In this document: positions 9,728 through 21,700 of the stretch, piece after piece | Layout: the number at the start of each line of letters is the position of its first letter | How positions within the stretch are numbered: position 1 is the first letter of the stretch | Program-made: the position numbers and the translations under genes | Assembly: GCA_016647705.1 (NCBI GenBank) | Contig: CM028326.1 | Location: 28,655,401-28,719,400 of the forward strand | DNA: 64,000 bases | From: Eucommia ulmoides | Lineage: Eukaryota; Streptophyta; Magnoliopsida; Garryales; Eucommiaceae | Reading direction: 5' to 3' | The notes under the pieces: generated by a model | What the model was told of the DNA's origin: nothing | Databases searched by the model: none | The model's input: the letters and a program-made list of their open reading frames with translations, nothing else

Positions 9728-12134
9728 TGTTGACCCAAAGAGCTACTCAAGAAATGGGTAAATCGGGTAGTTACTAAATTTAAACGATTAAGTCCTTTTA
9801 AACACAAATAATCAATTTTCTTAAATCAATTATTATCTTATTACGCAGCAAAAATGTATTTACTTCTAAATGCACACCCAAACACAATATAAGAAAATAA
9901 ACAATGCAGCACACAATAATATATCCTAATTCAGTAAGTTACTCTTACTTACATTTAGTCCCCCAAGTTCCATAGAGATTCGCAAGCTACTAACCCTTGA
10001 TTCCTTTACTAGTAGGAATCAAACCTTACAACTCACGATTCTTTTACAAATACAAAATCAACATTTACAATTTATCCTTTTCATAAACCAATAATGAACC
10101 CTCTCTTTTTACTAAGGTAAAGACTAACCTAACACTCTCTCACTTATCATTTTCACAGGAAATGATGAACCTTTACAACTCGCTCAACATAATTCAATTG
10201 CAAGATGAATCAAAACCTAATTTTTTACAAGGGAAAATAATAATCCAACCTTTTTACGAGGATAAATATCAAGCCCTAATCATTTTCACAGGAAAAATAT
10301 CGAAACCTAATTACCCTGACTAGATACCGTCTCAAATGTGTCTAATCCACTCAAACTTACAAATACAAAAACATATGAGTTTCTTCTCACTAGGAGCTTC
10401 TACCACCTCAATACAAATATACTCAATTAATGTCCCGAATAATTACTATGTGATAGATACAATGTGAGACAAATAAAATCTGATTAATAAATAAAATGGG
10501 TAGCATAAATTTAGCATGTAATTAGATAATCAGGCAGAAATCGTTTAAATTTTTTTTTTTTTTTAGTTTTTAAGTTTAAAACAATTTTCTACCAATCCTA
10601 AACCAAGCAATCAAAATAAATATAACTTTAAGAACCAATTATAAAGTTTAGATGAATCTCACCAGAAAAACACCGAAGATAATGATAATATCGTAATTAG
10701 AACTCAAGTCAGTGACGCTATCAAGAACTTATAAAAAATCACACGTAGAAATCTCAGCAAAAATCTAACTCTTATAATAGCTCAAACTAATGTTCTTGAT
10801 ATTTTAAACACAATCCCACAGGTCTCTTTAAATATACCTAAAACTAGATCTCCAATTGTCAGTTTTCAAATGTTATGTCAATAAATAACATATATGGACC
10901 CCATATATCATATAGATTTATAACGGATATATTTGACCAATAATATAACTTTTAAAGCTCTCAATTTAGTCTCAAAAATAATTTCATCTTAGTCAATGAA
11001 AGCATAGAAAGAATTATATTTTAGTATAAGAACTAAATCGTAAGGTCAAATAAAATCCAATAAATCTCTCTCATATCTTAGACCCCAAATATTCCCCACA
11101 AAAATAGAAATATCTAAATTTAAAATTCGCAGGTTTAATAATAGGTATTTCAAATATATCTTATAACAATTATTTTTCAAATAATATGTCATTAAAAGAC
11201 ACTCGAAGACCCCATATATCATATATGTTCAAAACAGATCTTTTTCATTTAAAAATATTTTTGGAAAATCTCATTTTGGTCCTTAAAACATTTTTAAATC
11301 AAAATCCATCAAAATAGAAAGTATTAAAACACTTTAATTAGAAAAATATTTAATTAAATGGACCAAATTAATAGGGATCATATAATAAGTCATGCATATT
11401 TGAATTACACTCAAATCCCCTAAATCCCTCTCTTGGAGTCATAAAAAACAGATAGTTTTTTTCCAAAAGATCAAATCAGTCAATCTGTTGATTGAACCAG
11501 TCGGTTGACCAGACCATGCCCTCAGTCGACCGCCCAGTACCAAGGCTCAATGTAGCTGTTGGGTTTAAGCCCAATCGGTTGACCAATTGGATCAGTGTGC
11601 TCACTTCCTTACCCATTTCAGTTACTGTTTAAACAGTTGACCGATTGGATCAGTAGGACTCCGTTTTAACTTCCAAAACTCACTGTTTTAATTAGTCAAC
11701 CGATTGCTTTTCTCAGTTGACCGAATTGACCCGAAAACACAACTTTTTATACTTTAGAACACATTTTTCAATTAGGTCAATTATCAAAATCATTTCACAT
11801 AAAGAGCATATACAATATCTCATTTTAAGATCTTAAACTTATCACTTCTTATCATGACACACATAGAATTAACTCATTTTCAATATCGTGCGTGATCCTA
11901 ATTCGGGTTGTATTAAGAGTATATAAGTAAAGAGTTGTTTTCACCTATTTTTCTTTAGCATCTTCAAAACTCTTCATATCTTCGTCATGTCCATCTTGCA
12001 CCCTTTATGTTTTCTTCATCAAATCTTCTTCTTAATCAAATGCATGGAACTCTAAATCTGAAACAGCAGATAAAACCATTAGTTCCACCAAAAATATTAA
12101 TACTTAATTGTTCATCTAAACCTTGGATTTAACA
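9728..12134 (+). mobile_element. Solo LTR, family B (copy b), inserted in copia element 1
   Basis: TGTTGACCC to GGATTTAACA, 2,407 bp, with perfect flanking duplications ATAAC at 9723-9727 and 12135-12139. Homologous to copies at 3934, 50615 and 56411. The 3' section AATACTTAATTGTTCATC matches the reverse complement of 50630-50655. GTTGACCG/GTCGACCG motifs cluster at 11470-11730. Confidence 0.92.
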
Positions 12135-12139
12135 ATAAC

Positions 12140-13935
12140 TTTCTAGCTCTGTCTAGTTCTCCAGTTCTTATTCAACAACCTTTTCCATATCATTATCAAC
12201 ACCGACATATTCGGCCCTCAAAGACTCATCCTTCTACTAGTGTCACCATTGAGTCTCATCCAATTCTTCTGCAACATTCTATAGTTACATATCATCAGGA
12301 TGGTACCTGTCGCCCTCTTATCCGAATAGATGGTATAGATTGATATATCCCCATGGGCTCTCATCGCTCAGCTTCCATCTCCTAATGATGAATCAACCTA
12401 CTATACCCAAGTTGTCAATATCCTTGAACGGCATCAGGCCATGACCAGTGAGTTTAATGCATTACAGAAGAATGATATTTGGGTTCTTATTCCTCTTTCC
12501 CTCATTAGTTGTTGTAGGTTGTATGTGGGTCTTCAAAGTTAATATTAAAGCAGATGGTTCCATTAAGAGGTACAAACATCACCTAGTATCCAAGGAATTT
12601 CTTCAAAAGGTAGGTGTCGACTTTGATAAGACATTCAGTATTGCAATCAAATCCACTAGAATTTGTATTATGCTCAATCTTATCGTATCTTTTGGATGGA
12701 CAATGCAATAACTTGATGTGAAGAATGCATTTCTTCACGATATTTTAAATGAAACTGTCTGTATGAGTTAAGCACCCTGCTTCACAGATCCTAATCATCC
12801 TCATCATGTCTGTCATCTACGAAAGGCTATTTATGGCCTCAAACAAGCACCCTAAGCTTGGTTTAAATGTCTTAGCATCTTCCTATTACGGTATGGGATA
12901 ACCCAGTGTTGTGTTGATCGCTCTCTATTTATCTATGGCTCTAACTCTGCAGTGATGCTTTTTCTTCTATTTGTTGATGAAATTATCATCACTGGCAATT
13001 AACCGTCTCTAGTTTCATCATTATCACCACTCTTGGAAAGGAGTTTGAGCTCAATGACTTTGGTTCTCTATCTTACTTTCTAGACCCTAAAGCAATTATT
13101 TGTCTCTCTTCTCTACGGGTTTAAGCCTTTTTCAGCTCTAGTATATTGTTGATCTTCTTATATACTTTTCTATGACAGATTGCAAAGCCTACAATACCCC
13201 TATATGTGCTAAGAGTCAATTTTCATTTCATAGGGGGGATCTCCTATAAGATGCCACTGAATATCGACAATTGGTTTACTCTTTGCAGTATTTCACTTTA
13301 ACCAAACTAGACATTGTCTATGTTGTTCATCATATTACTCGATTCATGACTCAACCTTGGTCGCATCATCTTATAGCCACCAAACGGATTCTTCTCTGTC
13401 AAAAAAGGACTTTAGACTTTAGTCTTCCTTTCAACGTAGTACTACTCCCTTAACCCTGAAGGCTTATTCTTATGTTGATTGGTAGGACTCCTAGCTCTCG
13501 TCGTTTTGCCACTAGTTTTTGTGATTTCTCGGACTCCAATCTGATCGCTTGGACCGCTAAGAAATAACTCATTATCTCTTGCTCAATCGTTGAAGTCGAG
13601 TATCAATCTCTTGCTCATGTTTGTGGCGCATCCACGTGGGCACTTCATCTACTTCAGGAGTTGCAATTTTCCATCACCACCCCTGTCACCTTATTATGTG
13701 ATAATTCCGACACTACTTACATAGCTTCAAATCCTGCGTTCCATGATTATACTAAGCACATTGAACTAGAATACCATTTCATATGGGACCACATTCTTAC
13801 TGGCACACCTCAAGTCCAATTTGTTACTTATAAGGATCAGGCTGCAGACATATTCATTACAAGACTTCACAAGACCACTTTCATATATTACAGTCCAATC
13901 TTTTCTATCCCGAACAAACGAGTTTTGGGGGATTA
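12140..13935 (+). pseudogene. Dead Ty1-copia element 1: reverse transcriptase and RNase H remnant
   Basis: Continues the element interrupted at 9727. RT N-terminus at about 12480-12710 (VGCMWVFKVNIKADGSIKRY, then a decayed VDFDKTF). RT C-terminus at about 13260-13400 (SLQYFTLTKLDIVYVVHH). RNase H fragment at 13661-13900, including LLCDNSDTTYIASNPAFHDY and the end motif DQAADIF. The catalytic YVDD region near 12970 reads FVDE and is frame-broken. Several stops and frameshifts separate the pieces. Confidence 0.85.
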
Positions 13936-14110
13936 TTAAACCACTGTGATTTCAGCCCTTTCATAATTGTAAATAATGAGAATAAATATGAAATCAATTA
14001 ACAATAATTGTAGACTATAATTTAGGATTTAAATTCCATGACTTAATCTTTATATTTGTATAAATAAATGCCTCTTCATAGAAAAATAAATAAGAATTTC
14101 TCCTTCTATT
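13922..14110 (+). other. Possible polypurine tract and 3' LTR of copia element 1
   Basis: GTTTTGGGGGA at about 13922-13932 is a plausible polypurine tract directly after RNase H. The sequence after it, starting TTATTAAACCACTGTG, sits where a short 3' LTR is expected. There is no 5' LTR to compare with, so the boundaries are guesses. Confidence 0.35.
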
Positions 14111-14758
14111 TGTTGAATTTTTGCAATTCTTGATGCCTTTGTTGTTTATTGTTTTTGTTTGAATTTATGCAATTTTACTGTTTTTTTAGTTTTTGCACTT
14201 TCTTGTCTTACAATTTCTTCGAAACTTTTTATTATTATTATTAGTTGTTGTCAATTTTTTGGTTTATTTTGGGGCGAGAATGAATTTCCAGAGCACTTTA
14301 ATAAAAACACTTCTTTTTTTTTAACAGTTGGAATTTTGATATAAAAAACAAAAAAAAATGGTGTTAAGTGTATTAAACGACTAGGCCCAAAGGCCTAGGC
14401 CGAAAAATCCTTTTATCAAGAACTCCCGATGAAGACAAAATAGACTACCAGATGAATAGATCAGGGACTGTCCTCTAAACGAGTCAAGGTAAACTGGATA
14501 GTACTTATTTAAATGCCATTTAACTTTAAAAAAATTTTAACTATACTAAATATATGTTGTTTGAACTCGGTTTGTTTCAAACAAAAATGAACTTCACACT
14601 TGTTCAATCTTAATTTTCTGGATAAAATTTCAATACTAGTCTTTCAATACTATTGGGCTAGATTCTCGTATAAGGAGAGGTGCAAGGAAAACTTTTTTTT
14701 TTTGTTTTTTCTTTATTTATTTATATATAGAGAGAGAGACCCCATACCTCTCCTTATA
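14111..14758. other. Gene 3' flank, AT-rich, with a 13-bp inverted repeat
   Basis: No coding sequence recognised. TATAAGGAGAGGT at 14669-14681 is the exact reverse complement of ACCTCTCCTTATA at 14746-14758. The pair could form a hairpin with a loop of about 64 nt. Confidence 0.6.
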
Positions 14759-15375
14759 AGAGGATCAACACTTTCAGTACTGAAAGATCAATACTTCAGT
14801 TTTATTCTAAGTTTCCCTTATAATTTTTTTTGCCAAATATTCTTGGGTTTTTTATGCATAGCCATGTATCCCAGATCTCTCTGTCCACTATACAATTTGC
14901 TTTATTCAAATAAACTTTGTTTTACATTCTTAACGATTTAAATGTACTCTTTAACGTTTTTTTATTGTTATACAATGTAGTACTCTTTAATGATTTAAAT
15001 GAGAGGATCAACACTTTCGGTGTATAAAGATAAATACTAAGTTTTATCTCTCCCCTTTCTTTTGCAAGATATCCCAATTTTCTTTATGCAAAGCCATGTA
15101 TCACGGATTTCTCTGACCATGTTGCAATTTGCATGATTCGAATGAGTCTCTTTTATACTCTTTAAAAGTCTGTATTATGCTAACATGCACTCTTTAACGG
15201 TCTAAACGAGAGGACAAACACTCCGAAGTTTTATCCCAAGTTTTTCTCTTTTTTCTTCGTTTTTTATTTTTTTGCCAAAAATCCCAATTTTCTTTAGGCA
15301 TGGCTGATTTCTATGACCAGATTGCAATTGGCATGATCCAAATGAAATCTCTTTTACACTCTTAACCGTCTAAAC
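14759..15375. repeat. Three degenerate tandem units downstream of the KNOX gene
   Basis: Units at 14759-15000, 15001-15207 and 15208-15375 each open with GAGAGGAtcAACACT. Each continues with a CCCAATTTTCTTTA/GCAAAGCCATGTATC phrase and closes with CTCTTTAACGGTCTAAAC. They shorten progressively toward the gene. The array ends about 180 bp beyond the KNOX stop codon. Confidence 0.75.
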
Positions 15376-15553
15376 ATGTTACACCTTTTAGAAGCCACCC
15401 ATTGCAAGAGTTATCGGCAACATGAAGTTGATCATCCATAGATCAAGTTTAGGTCTAGTTAAATCAAGAAGAAATTTCATTAACGATAAAAGGTCAAGGT
15501 GTGAAAACATATAAACATATACAAGTGAAGTAGGGCTAAATATATAGACCACC

Positions 15554-15712
15554 TCAATCATTCATGAACAACGGTCCGTAAAGACTGTCCATAACAGCAA
15601 ACTGCATGTTCTCCGAGGGTTTCCAATGCCGCTTCCTCTGGTTTATAAACCAGTTGTTTATTTGCTTTTGGTCTAACCCTGTTGATTCAGCCAGAGAAAC
15701 CTTGTCTGCTTC
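15554..15712 (-). CDS. KNAT2/6-like: KNOX gene exon 5 (recognition helix and C-terminus)
   Basis: 52 codons plus TGA, opening [20 protein letters not shown], then [16 protein letters not shown]. The invariant W, F, N and R of helix 3 are all present. The acceptor is GTGTGTAG. The short tail after KPSE is typical of the KNAT2/6 clade, whereas STM proteins have a longer one. Confidence 0.95.
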   Translation of the reverse strand, partial: EADKVSLAESTGLDQKQINNWFINQRKRHWKPSENMQFAVMDSLYGPLFMND

Positions 15713-18700
15713 CTACACACGTTATAGATGCAGCATTTTAATGTTGTTTAAGCTTGACAACAAGTTCATCTTAAATCCGCAAGTAGAACACATTACTTGC
15801 AGTATGCTAACATTATCAAGAACTTCTCAAAGGGTCAAAAAAAGGTTCACTCAGTGTTTATTTCTGTTTTTTTTCTTTTTTTCTTTTTAATTTTTTCTAA
15901 AGTCAGAACTGAAACAGAAATCTAGGGGAAATAAATCTATTTATATTCGGTTTTCAGATTTTCAGAATGTAAAATTAGGAACACAACAAAAATAAGTTTC
16001 TCATTCTTAGATTTATGTTAATGTTCCAAGTTTTCTAGAAACAAAGACAATAAAAGAGGAAATAGAAACATAAATTTCTATTCCAAGAAAAGTCGAAATA
16101 GAAACATAAATATTAGAAATAGGGAAAATACACCATGGAAGCTTCTATACCTTTCTAGATAAAAGTTTGTTAGTTTGTTAGGTTTGTTTTAAATTTTGTT
16201 GAAGTTTGTTATTCTCATTTTTGCCTATATATAGATGCTATATTGTAATTGGAAAATCAATGAGAATTATTTTTCATTCATCTTTTCTCCATTTTACATT
16301 TTAATATGGTATCAGATGTTTTTCTCCCACCATAATAGCTCTGTTGCATCAGCAGCTCTTATTGTTGTTTTCTTTTTTTCAGTTCAACGCCACTGCCATC
16401 ATGGCTTGTGGAGGTGGCCATCAACAACCCCCAGCCACCAATAACAGATTTCAGCCCCTCACCCCTCCCTCTTCCTCTACTACCAGTAATCCTCATTCAG
16501 ATTTCTCTTCCATAGACAATCATCACAACCCCTATTTCCTTAATAGTGGTGATCATCCTGGAATGATTCTCGTTTTTTACGTTCTTACGGGTTCAAATTA
16601 CAATACTTGGAATCGTGTTATGCTCACAGCTCTCAATGCCAAGAACAAATTGGGTTTTGTCACAGGCACACTTCCACAGCCTCCGTCGGATGATCCGTCC
16701 TCTGCTCTTTGGTCTCGTTGCAATAGCATGGTGCTCTCCTGGCTTATCAACTCTGTGGATAAGGAAATTGGACACAGCCTTTTGTATATGAATACTGCTC
16801 ATGATGTATGGACTGACCTTCACTCTCGGTTTCGACAGAGTAACGCTCCACGCATTTTTCAACTAAAACAACAATTGGCCGCTCTCTCTCAAGGCTCCCT
16901 TGACGTTAATCAGTACTTTACCAAAATGAAAATCCTTTGGGATGAATTGAAGGATTTTCAACCAATTCCAGTCTGTACTTGTGGAGGGATGAAAATTTGG
17001 CATGATTCTCAGCAAAATGATCACCTTATGCAGTTTCTCATGGGTCTCCATGACTCTTTTGCCGCCGTTCGTGCTCAAATCCTCATGCAAGACCCTCTGC
17101 CCTCTGTCAGCCGAGCATTCAACCTTATGATCCAAGAAGAACGACAACGATCTATAGCATGTCCGCTTCTGCCCTCTGAAACGATGGCTTTCCAAACCAC
17201 GTCTTCTCCCATGGCCGTCGTCGCCGCTTCAAACCAACGACGATCTCAACCTCTATGTTCGCATTACGGGAAGTTAGGGCACACTTCCTACATTTGTTAC
17301 AAACTTCATGGGTTTCCACCCGGGTTCCAATTCAAGACCCGACCCCCGACCCAACAACCCACCCGAGCCCGCAACCCCAATCTGCACCACTATTTTGGAC
17401 CGCCTCCTCAGGTCTATCAGCCCTCTTCTTCTCCTTTCCATCAGGCCCATTCACCACAAGCCCATCACACTTATATTCCGGATTTAAACACCAGCCCGAC
17501 TCATTTCTCACCTCAGGCCCACACCTCTCCTTTTATTACAGCCCCAAGCCCACCACCATCTTTTTCTCCTCCCACCCAACAGATTTCAGCCCATTTCCAG
17601 TCTCCCACTCCCGTTTCTGGTTCTGTTGCAGCCATGGCCACAGCCGCTGCTCCTCTTGATTCTGGTCCGTCGCCACCTCTCACGGTGGACCATTGCCACC
17701 AGCTGATCTCTCTGTTGAGTTCGCAGCTTCATCACTATGCTCTCACTGCATCCTCCGATCCCTCTTCTTCCACCTCCGCTTTCACTGGTAATATTTCTCA
17801 TCCCTCTTTACCATCTTCTCAATACTAGATTATTGACACCGGTGTCACACATCATATTTGTTGTGATCTCTCTTATTTTTCTTCTTATTCCCCTATTTCC
17901 CTTACTTATCTTTCACTTCCAAATGGTCACACCACCCCGATCACTCATGTTGGTTCTGTGCATTTATCCCATTCCCTGATTATTTCCAATGTTTTTTATG
18001 TTCCTTTATTTCGTTTTAATCTCTTAAGCATTAGTGCTCTCACCAAGTCTCACAATTGTTCGGTTACTTTTCTCTCTGATTCTTGTGTTCTCCAGGACCT
18101 TATTCAGGACCGGATGATTGGGAAGGGTAGACGTGACAGGAATCTTTATGTTCTTGATTTAGGAAGCATTTCATGTAATTCCAATGTTGTTTTTAATTTT
18201 TCTCCTGGCTTGTGTTTGTCCAAGCCAAACCTTTGGCATGTACGGCTTGGACATCCCTCTTTTGTCAAACTCCATGTGCTTAATAAAGAGTTACAGCTTT
18301 CTTTATCTTCTCATACTACTCATTTCCATTGCCCGGTTTGCCCTTTAGCAAAGCAAAAATGTTTGCCCTTCCCTGTGCCTAATCATTTGTCTGCTACGCC
18401 ATTTGCTTTGATCCATATTGATATCTGGGGTCCCTTTCATGTTGCCACCACCGGAGGACACAAATCATTTCTCACTATTGTTGATGATTGCACTCGAGCG
18501 ACGTGGTTGTATCTGTTACGTGCAAAATCCGATGTTCAATCTATCATTCCTCAATTCTTTAATCTCATTTCCACTCAATTCCAAACCTCTATTCAGGCTG
18601 TACGTTCTGATAATGTACCTGAACTTGAACTCGTTGATTTTTTTCATTCCAAAGGTGTTGTTCATTATCATTCTTGTGTTGAGACTCCTGAACAAAATTA

Positions 18701-21700
18701 TGTTGTGGAACGCAAACACCAGCATATACTTAATGTCGCTCGTGCATTATCCTTTCAGTCTGGTTTGCCACTTTGTTATTGGGGGGATTGTATTCTCACT
18801 GCCGTTTATTTGATTAATCAGCTTCCGTCTCCTTTGTTAGCCAACAAAACTCCTCTTGAGCTCTTAACCCACAAATCTCCTTCTTACACTCACCTTAGAG
18901 CCTTTGGTTGTCTCTGTTATGCCTCTACCTTACTTAGCCACCGCTCTAAGTTCACTCCTCGTGCTCGCCCTTGCGTCTTTCTTGGTTATCCTTTTGGCTA
19001 CAAAGGGTACAAACTTCTTGACCTCACCACCAATTCCACTTTCATTTCTCGCAATGTCATTTTCCATGAGACGATCTTTCCCTTTTCTGGGACTCCCATT
19101 TCTTCTTCCCCTCTTGATTTCTTTCACGACCGCGTTTTACCCCGTGTCGTTCATGATTGTTCTCCTTCTCCTTCTCCTCCTGTTCCCACTACCTCATCCT
19201 CTTCTTCTTCTCCCCTACCCACCTGACCTCACCGCATCACTAAGAAACCCTACTACCTTCATGATTATCATTGTTCTTTGGCTATTCAGTGTTCTTCTCC
19301 TACATCTATTTCTGCTCTTCCTCTTTATCCCATTTCTTCTGTCCTTAGCTATCATCATCTTTCCCCTCCTCACCGTGCCTTCGCCTTAGCCATTTCCTCT
19401 CATCCCGAGCCCCACACCTTTTCCCAGGCCCTTGAGATTCCGGAGTGGCGTCGGGCCATGACTGATGAACTTCATGCTTTAGACAGCAATCATACTTGGC
19501 ATATCGTTTCTCTCCCTCCAGGGAAACATTCCATTGGTTGTAAATGGGTATACAAAATCAAGTTTCATGCTAATGGGTCCATTGAGCGCTACAAAGCCCG
19601 TTTGGTTGCTAAAGGGTACACGCAACAAGAGGGTATTGATTTCTTAGATACTTTATCTCCTGTTGCCAAACTCGTTACAATCAAAGTTCTTTTGTCCTTA
19701 GCCGCTATCCACGGTTGGTCATTGACTCAACTGGATGTCAACAATGCCTTTTTACATGGGTAACTAGATGAAGAGGTTTATATGACTCTTCCTCCTAGAT
19801 ATTCTTGTCGTGAGGGAGAGACTTTGCCACCTAATGCCGTTTGTCGATTGAAAAAATCCATATACAGCTTGAGACAAGCATCACGACAATGGTTCTCAAA
19901 ATTCACTAGTGTTCTTCTTAGTGAAGGATTTGCTCAATCTTCTAGTGATCATTCTTTGTTCACCAAATTCAGTGGAAAATCCTTCATAGCCCTCTTGGTC
20001 TATGTCGATGATATTGTTATTGCTAGCAATGATGCTAACTCTGTGGACAAGTTGAAGATTTTTCTCAATAGCCGTTTCAAATTGAAAGATTTGGGGCCTC
20101 TTAAATATTTTTTGGGTCTTGACGTGGCTCGTTCTCATTCAGACATTTCTGTTTGCCAACGTCATTATGCTCTTGAGTTATCAGATACAGGGACCTTAGC
20201 CGTCAAATCCTCTTCTACACCCATGGATCCTAATTTGAAATTGTCCCAAGATGATGGTCCTTTGCTTGAAGATCCCACTGTATATAGACGATTGATTGGG
20301 AAGCTTTTATATCTTACCATTACTCGGCCAGCTTTGAGCTTTGCTGTGAATCGACTTAGCCAATTTTTGGCTACTCCTCGAACTCCACATTTTCGAGCAG
20401 CTCAAAAGATTTTATAGTACATCAAAAGGGCCCCAGGTCAAGGAATTTTCTTTCCTATCAACTCTACTATCCAGCTTAAGGTTTTTGCTGATGCTGATTG
20501 GGCAGCACGTCAAGATACAAGGCGATCTATCAGTGGATTTTGTGTATTCTTGGGCTCTTCTCTGGTATCCTGGAAATCCAAGAAGCAACACACGGTTTCC
20601 CATTCGTCAGCCGAAGCAGAGTATCGCTCCATGGCCAATGCTACTTGTGAAATAATTTGGTTGCTCTCCTTACTTGCTGATTTGAGAGTAAAACACTCAG
20701 GACCTGCACTTCTTTTTTGTGATAATCAAGCTGCTCTTCATATTGCAGCCAATCCCGTGTTCCATGAGCGCAACAAATACATTGAAATTGATTGTCATCT
20801 GGTTAGAGAAAAGCTGCAAACTGGATTGTTGAAAACCCTTCATGTCTCTAGTTAGAACCAGTTGGCAGATATCTTCACCAAGGCTCTTCATCCATCCCAA
20901 TTCCATATTCTTCTCAGCAAGATGGGAATTCATAATTTGTATTCTCCATCTTGAGGGGGAGTATTAGAAATAGGGAAAATACACCATGGAAGCTTCTATA
21001 CCTTTCTAGATAAAAGTTTATTAGTTTGTTAGGTTTGTTTTAAATTTTTCTCCTGGCTTGTATGGCGAGGGTTGTTATGTTCCAAGAATTTCAAAACAAA
21101 ATTCAAAAAACAAAATACAAATGTTGTTCTTGTACTAAGATATCTGTTTTCAATCCAAATTTCCTGGGAACAGTAATAACAAAACAAATGTCTAGGCGGG
21201 AATAGAAATATGTCAACCGAAATATCTACTTATGTTACACTTCATGATTTCTAGCATAAATGTCTAGGAACTGAACAGAAATGTTCCCATAATTTAATAT
21301 TTGAGTTCCAAGTTCTCTGGAGAACAGGAACAAAATTTCGAAAACTCAAATAGAAATCTGGGGAAAAAAAGCCTAAATAAATGTCCTGTAAGCAATTGAC
21401 ACCTCAAGTAGTTGGAAGAAACATTTTACCGTGGGATAAGGCCATTTGTAATGAACGGTCCACCAATCAATCAATATTTGCCTTGCTTCTTCGGATAGCT
21501 TTCCTTTCTTCTTCTTCACAGAAAACGCATACTTCAGGGAACTAATATAACCCCTATATTTATGTAGGAGTTTATCTTTGAGTTCTCGATCTTCACTTGC
21601 CTGGTTACACTCTTGCACCTCAACCTCTCCAGGACTAAGATCTTCCTCCGATGACCCCGTAGCTCCATCTGGTGCACATTGATTTATTTATTCAAAACTC

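Larger units (their letters stand above)
16111..21061 (+). mobile_element. Ty1-copia element 2, nearly complete, in KNOX intron 4 (antisense to the gene)
   Basis: Layout: 5' LTR 16111-16298, primer site TGGTATCAGA 16307-16316 (initiator tRNA-Met type), one long gag-pol frame 16401-20954, polypurine tract TTGAGGGGGAG 20951-20961, and a partial 3' LTR from 20962. The 3' LTR copies only about the first 85 bp of the 188-bp 5' LTR and then changes to 19 nt identical to internal sequence at 18195-18213. Because the 3' end is lost, no target duplication can be read. Confidence 0.92.
15713..21429 (-). other. KNOX intron 4 (5.7 kb, splits the homeodomain)
   Basis: Without the copia element (16111 to about 21061) this intron would be about 0.8 kb. 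Its remaining sequence on both sides contains repeated phrases of the type GAACAGAAATCTGGGGAA (about 15906, 21290-21365) that resemble the 20-nt units of the fold-back element at 40457-41511. That suggests an older relative already sat here. Confidence 0.85.

Noticed and set aside
15554-21668. Treating the homeodomain pieces as two broken KNOX pseudogenes
   Set aside because: Splice sites, phases (0 and 1) and protein order join all five exons exactly, so an intact gene with long introns is the simpler reading.
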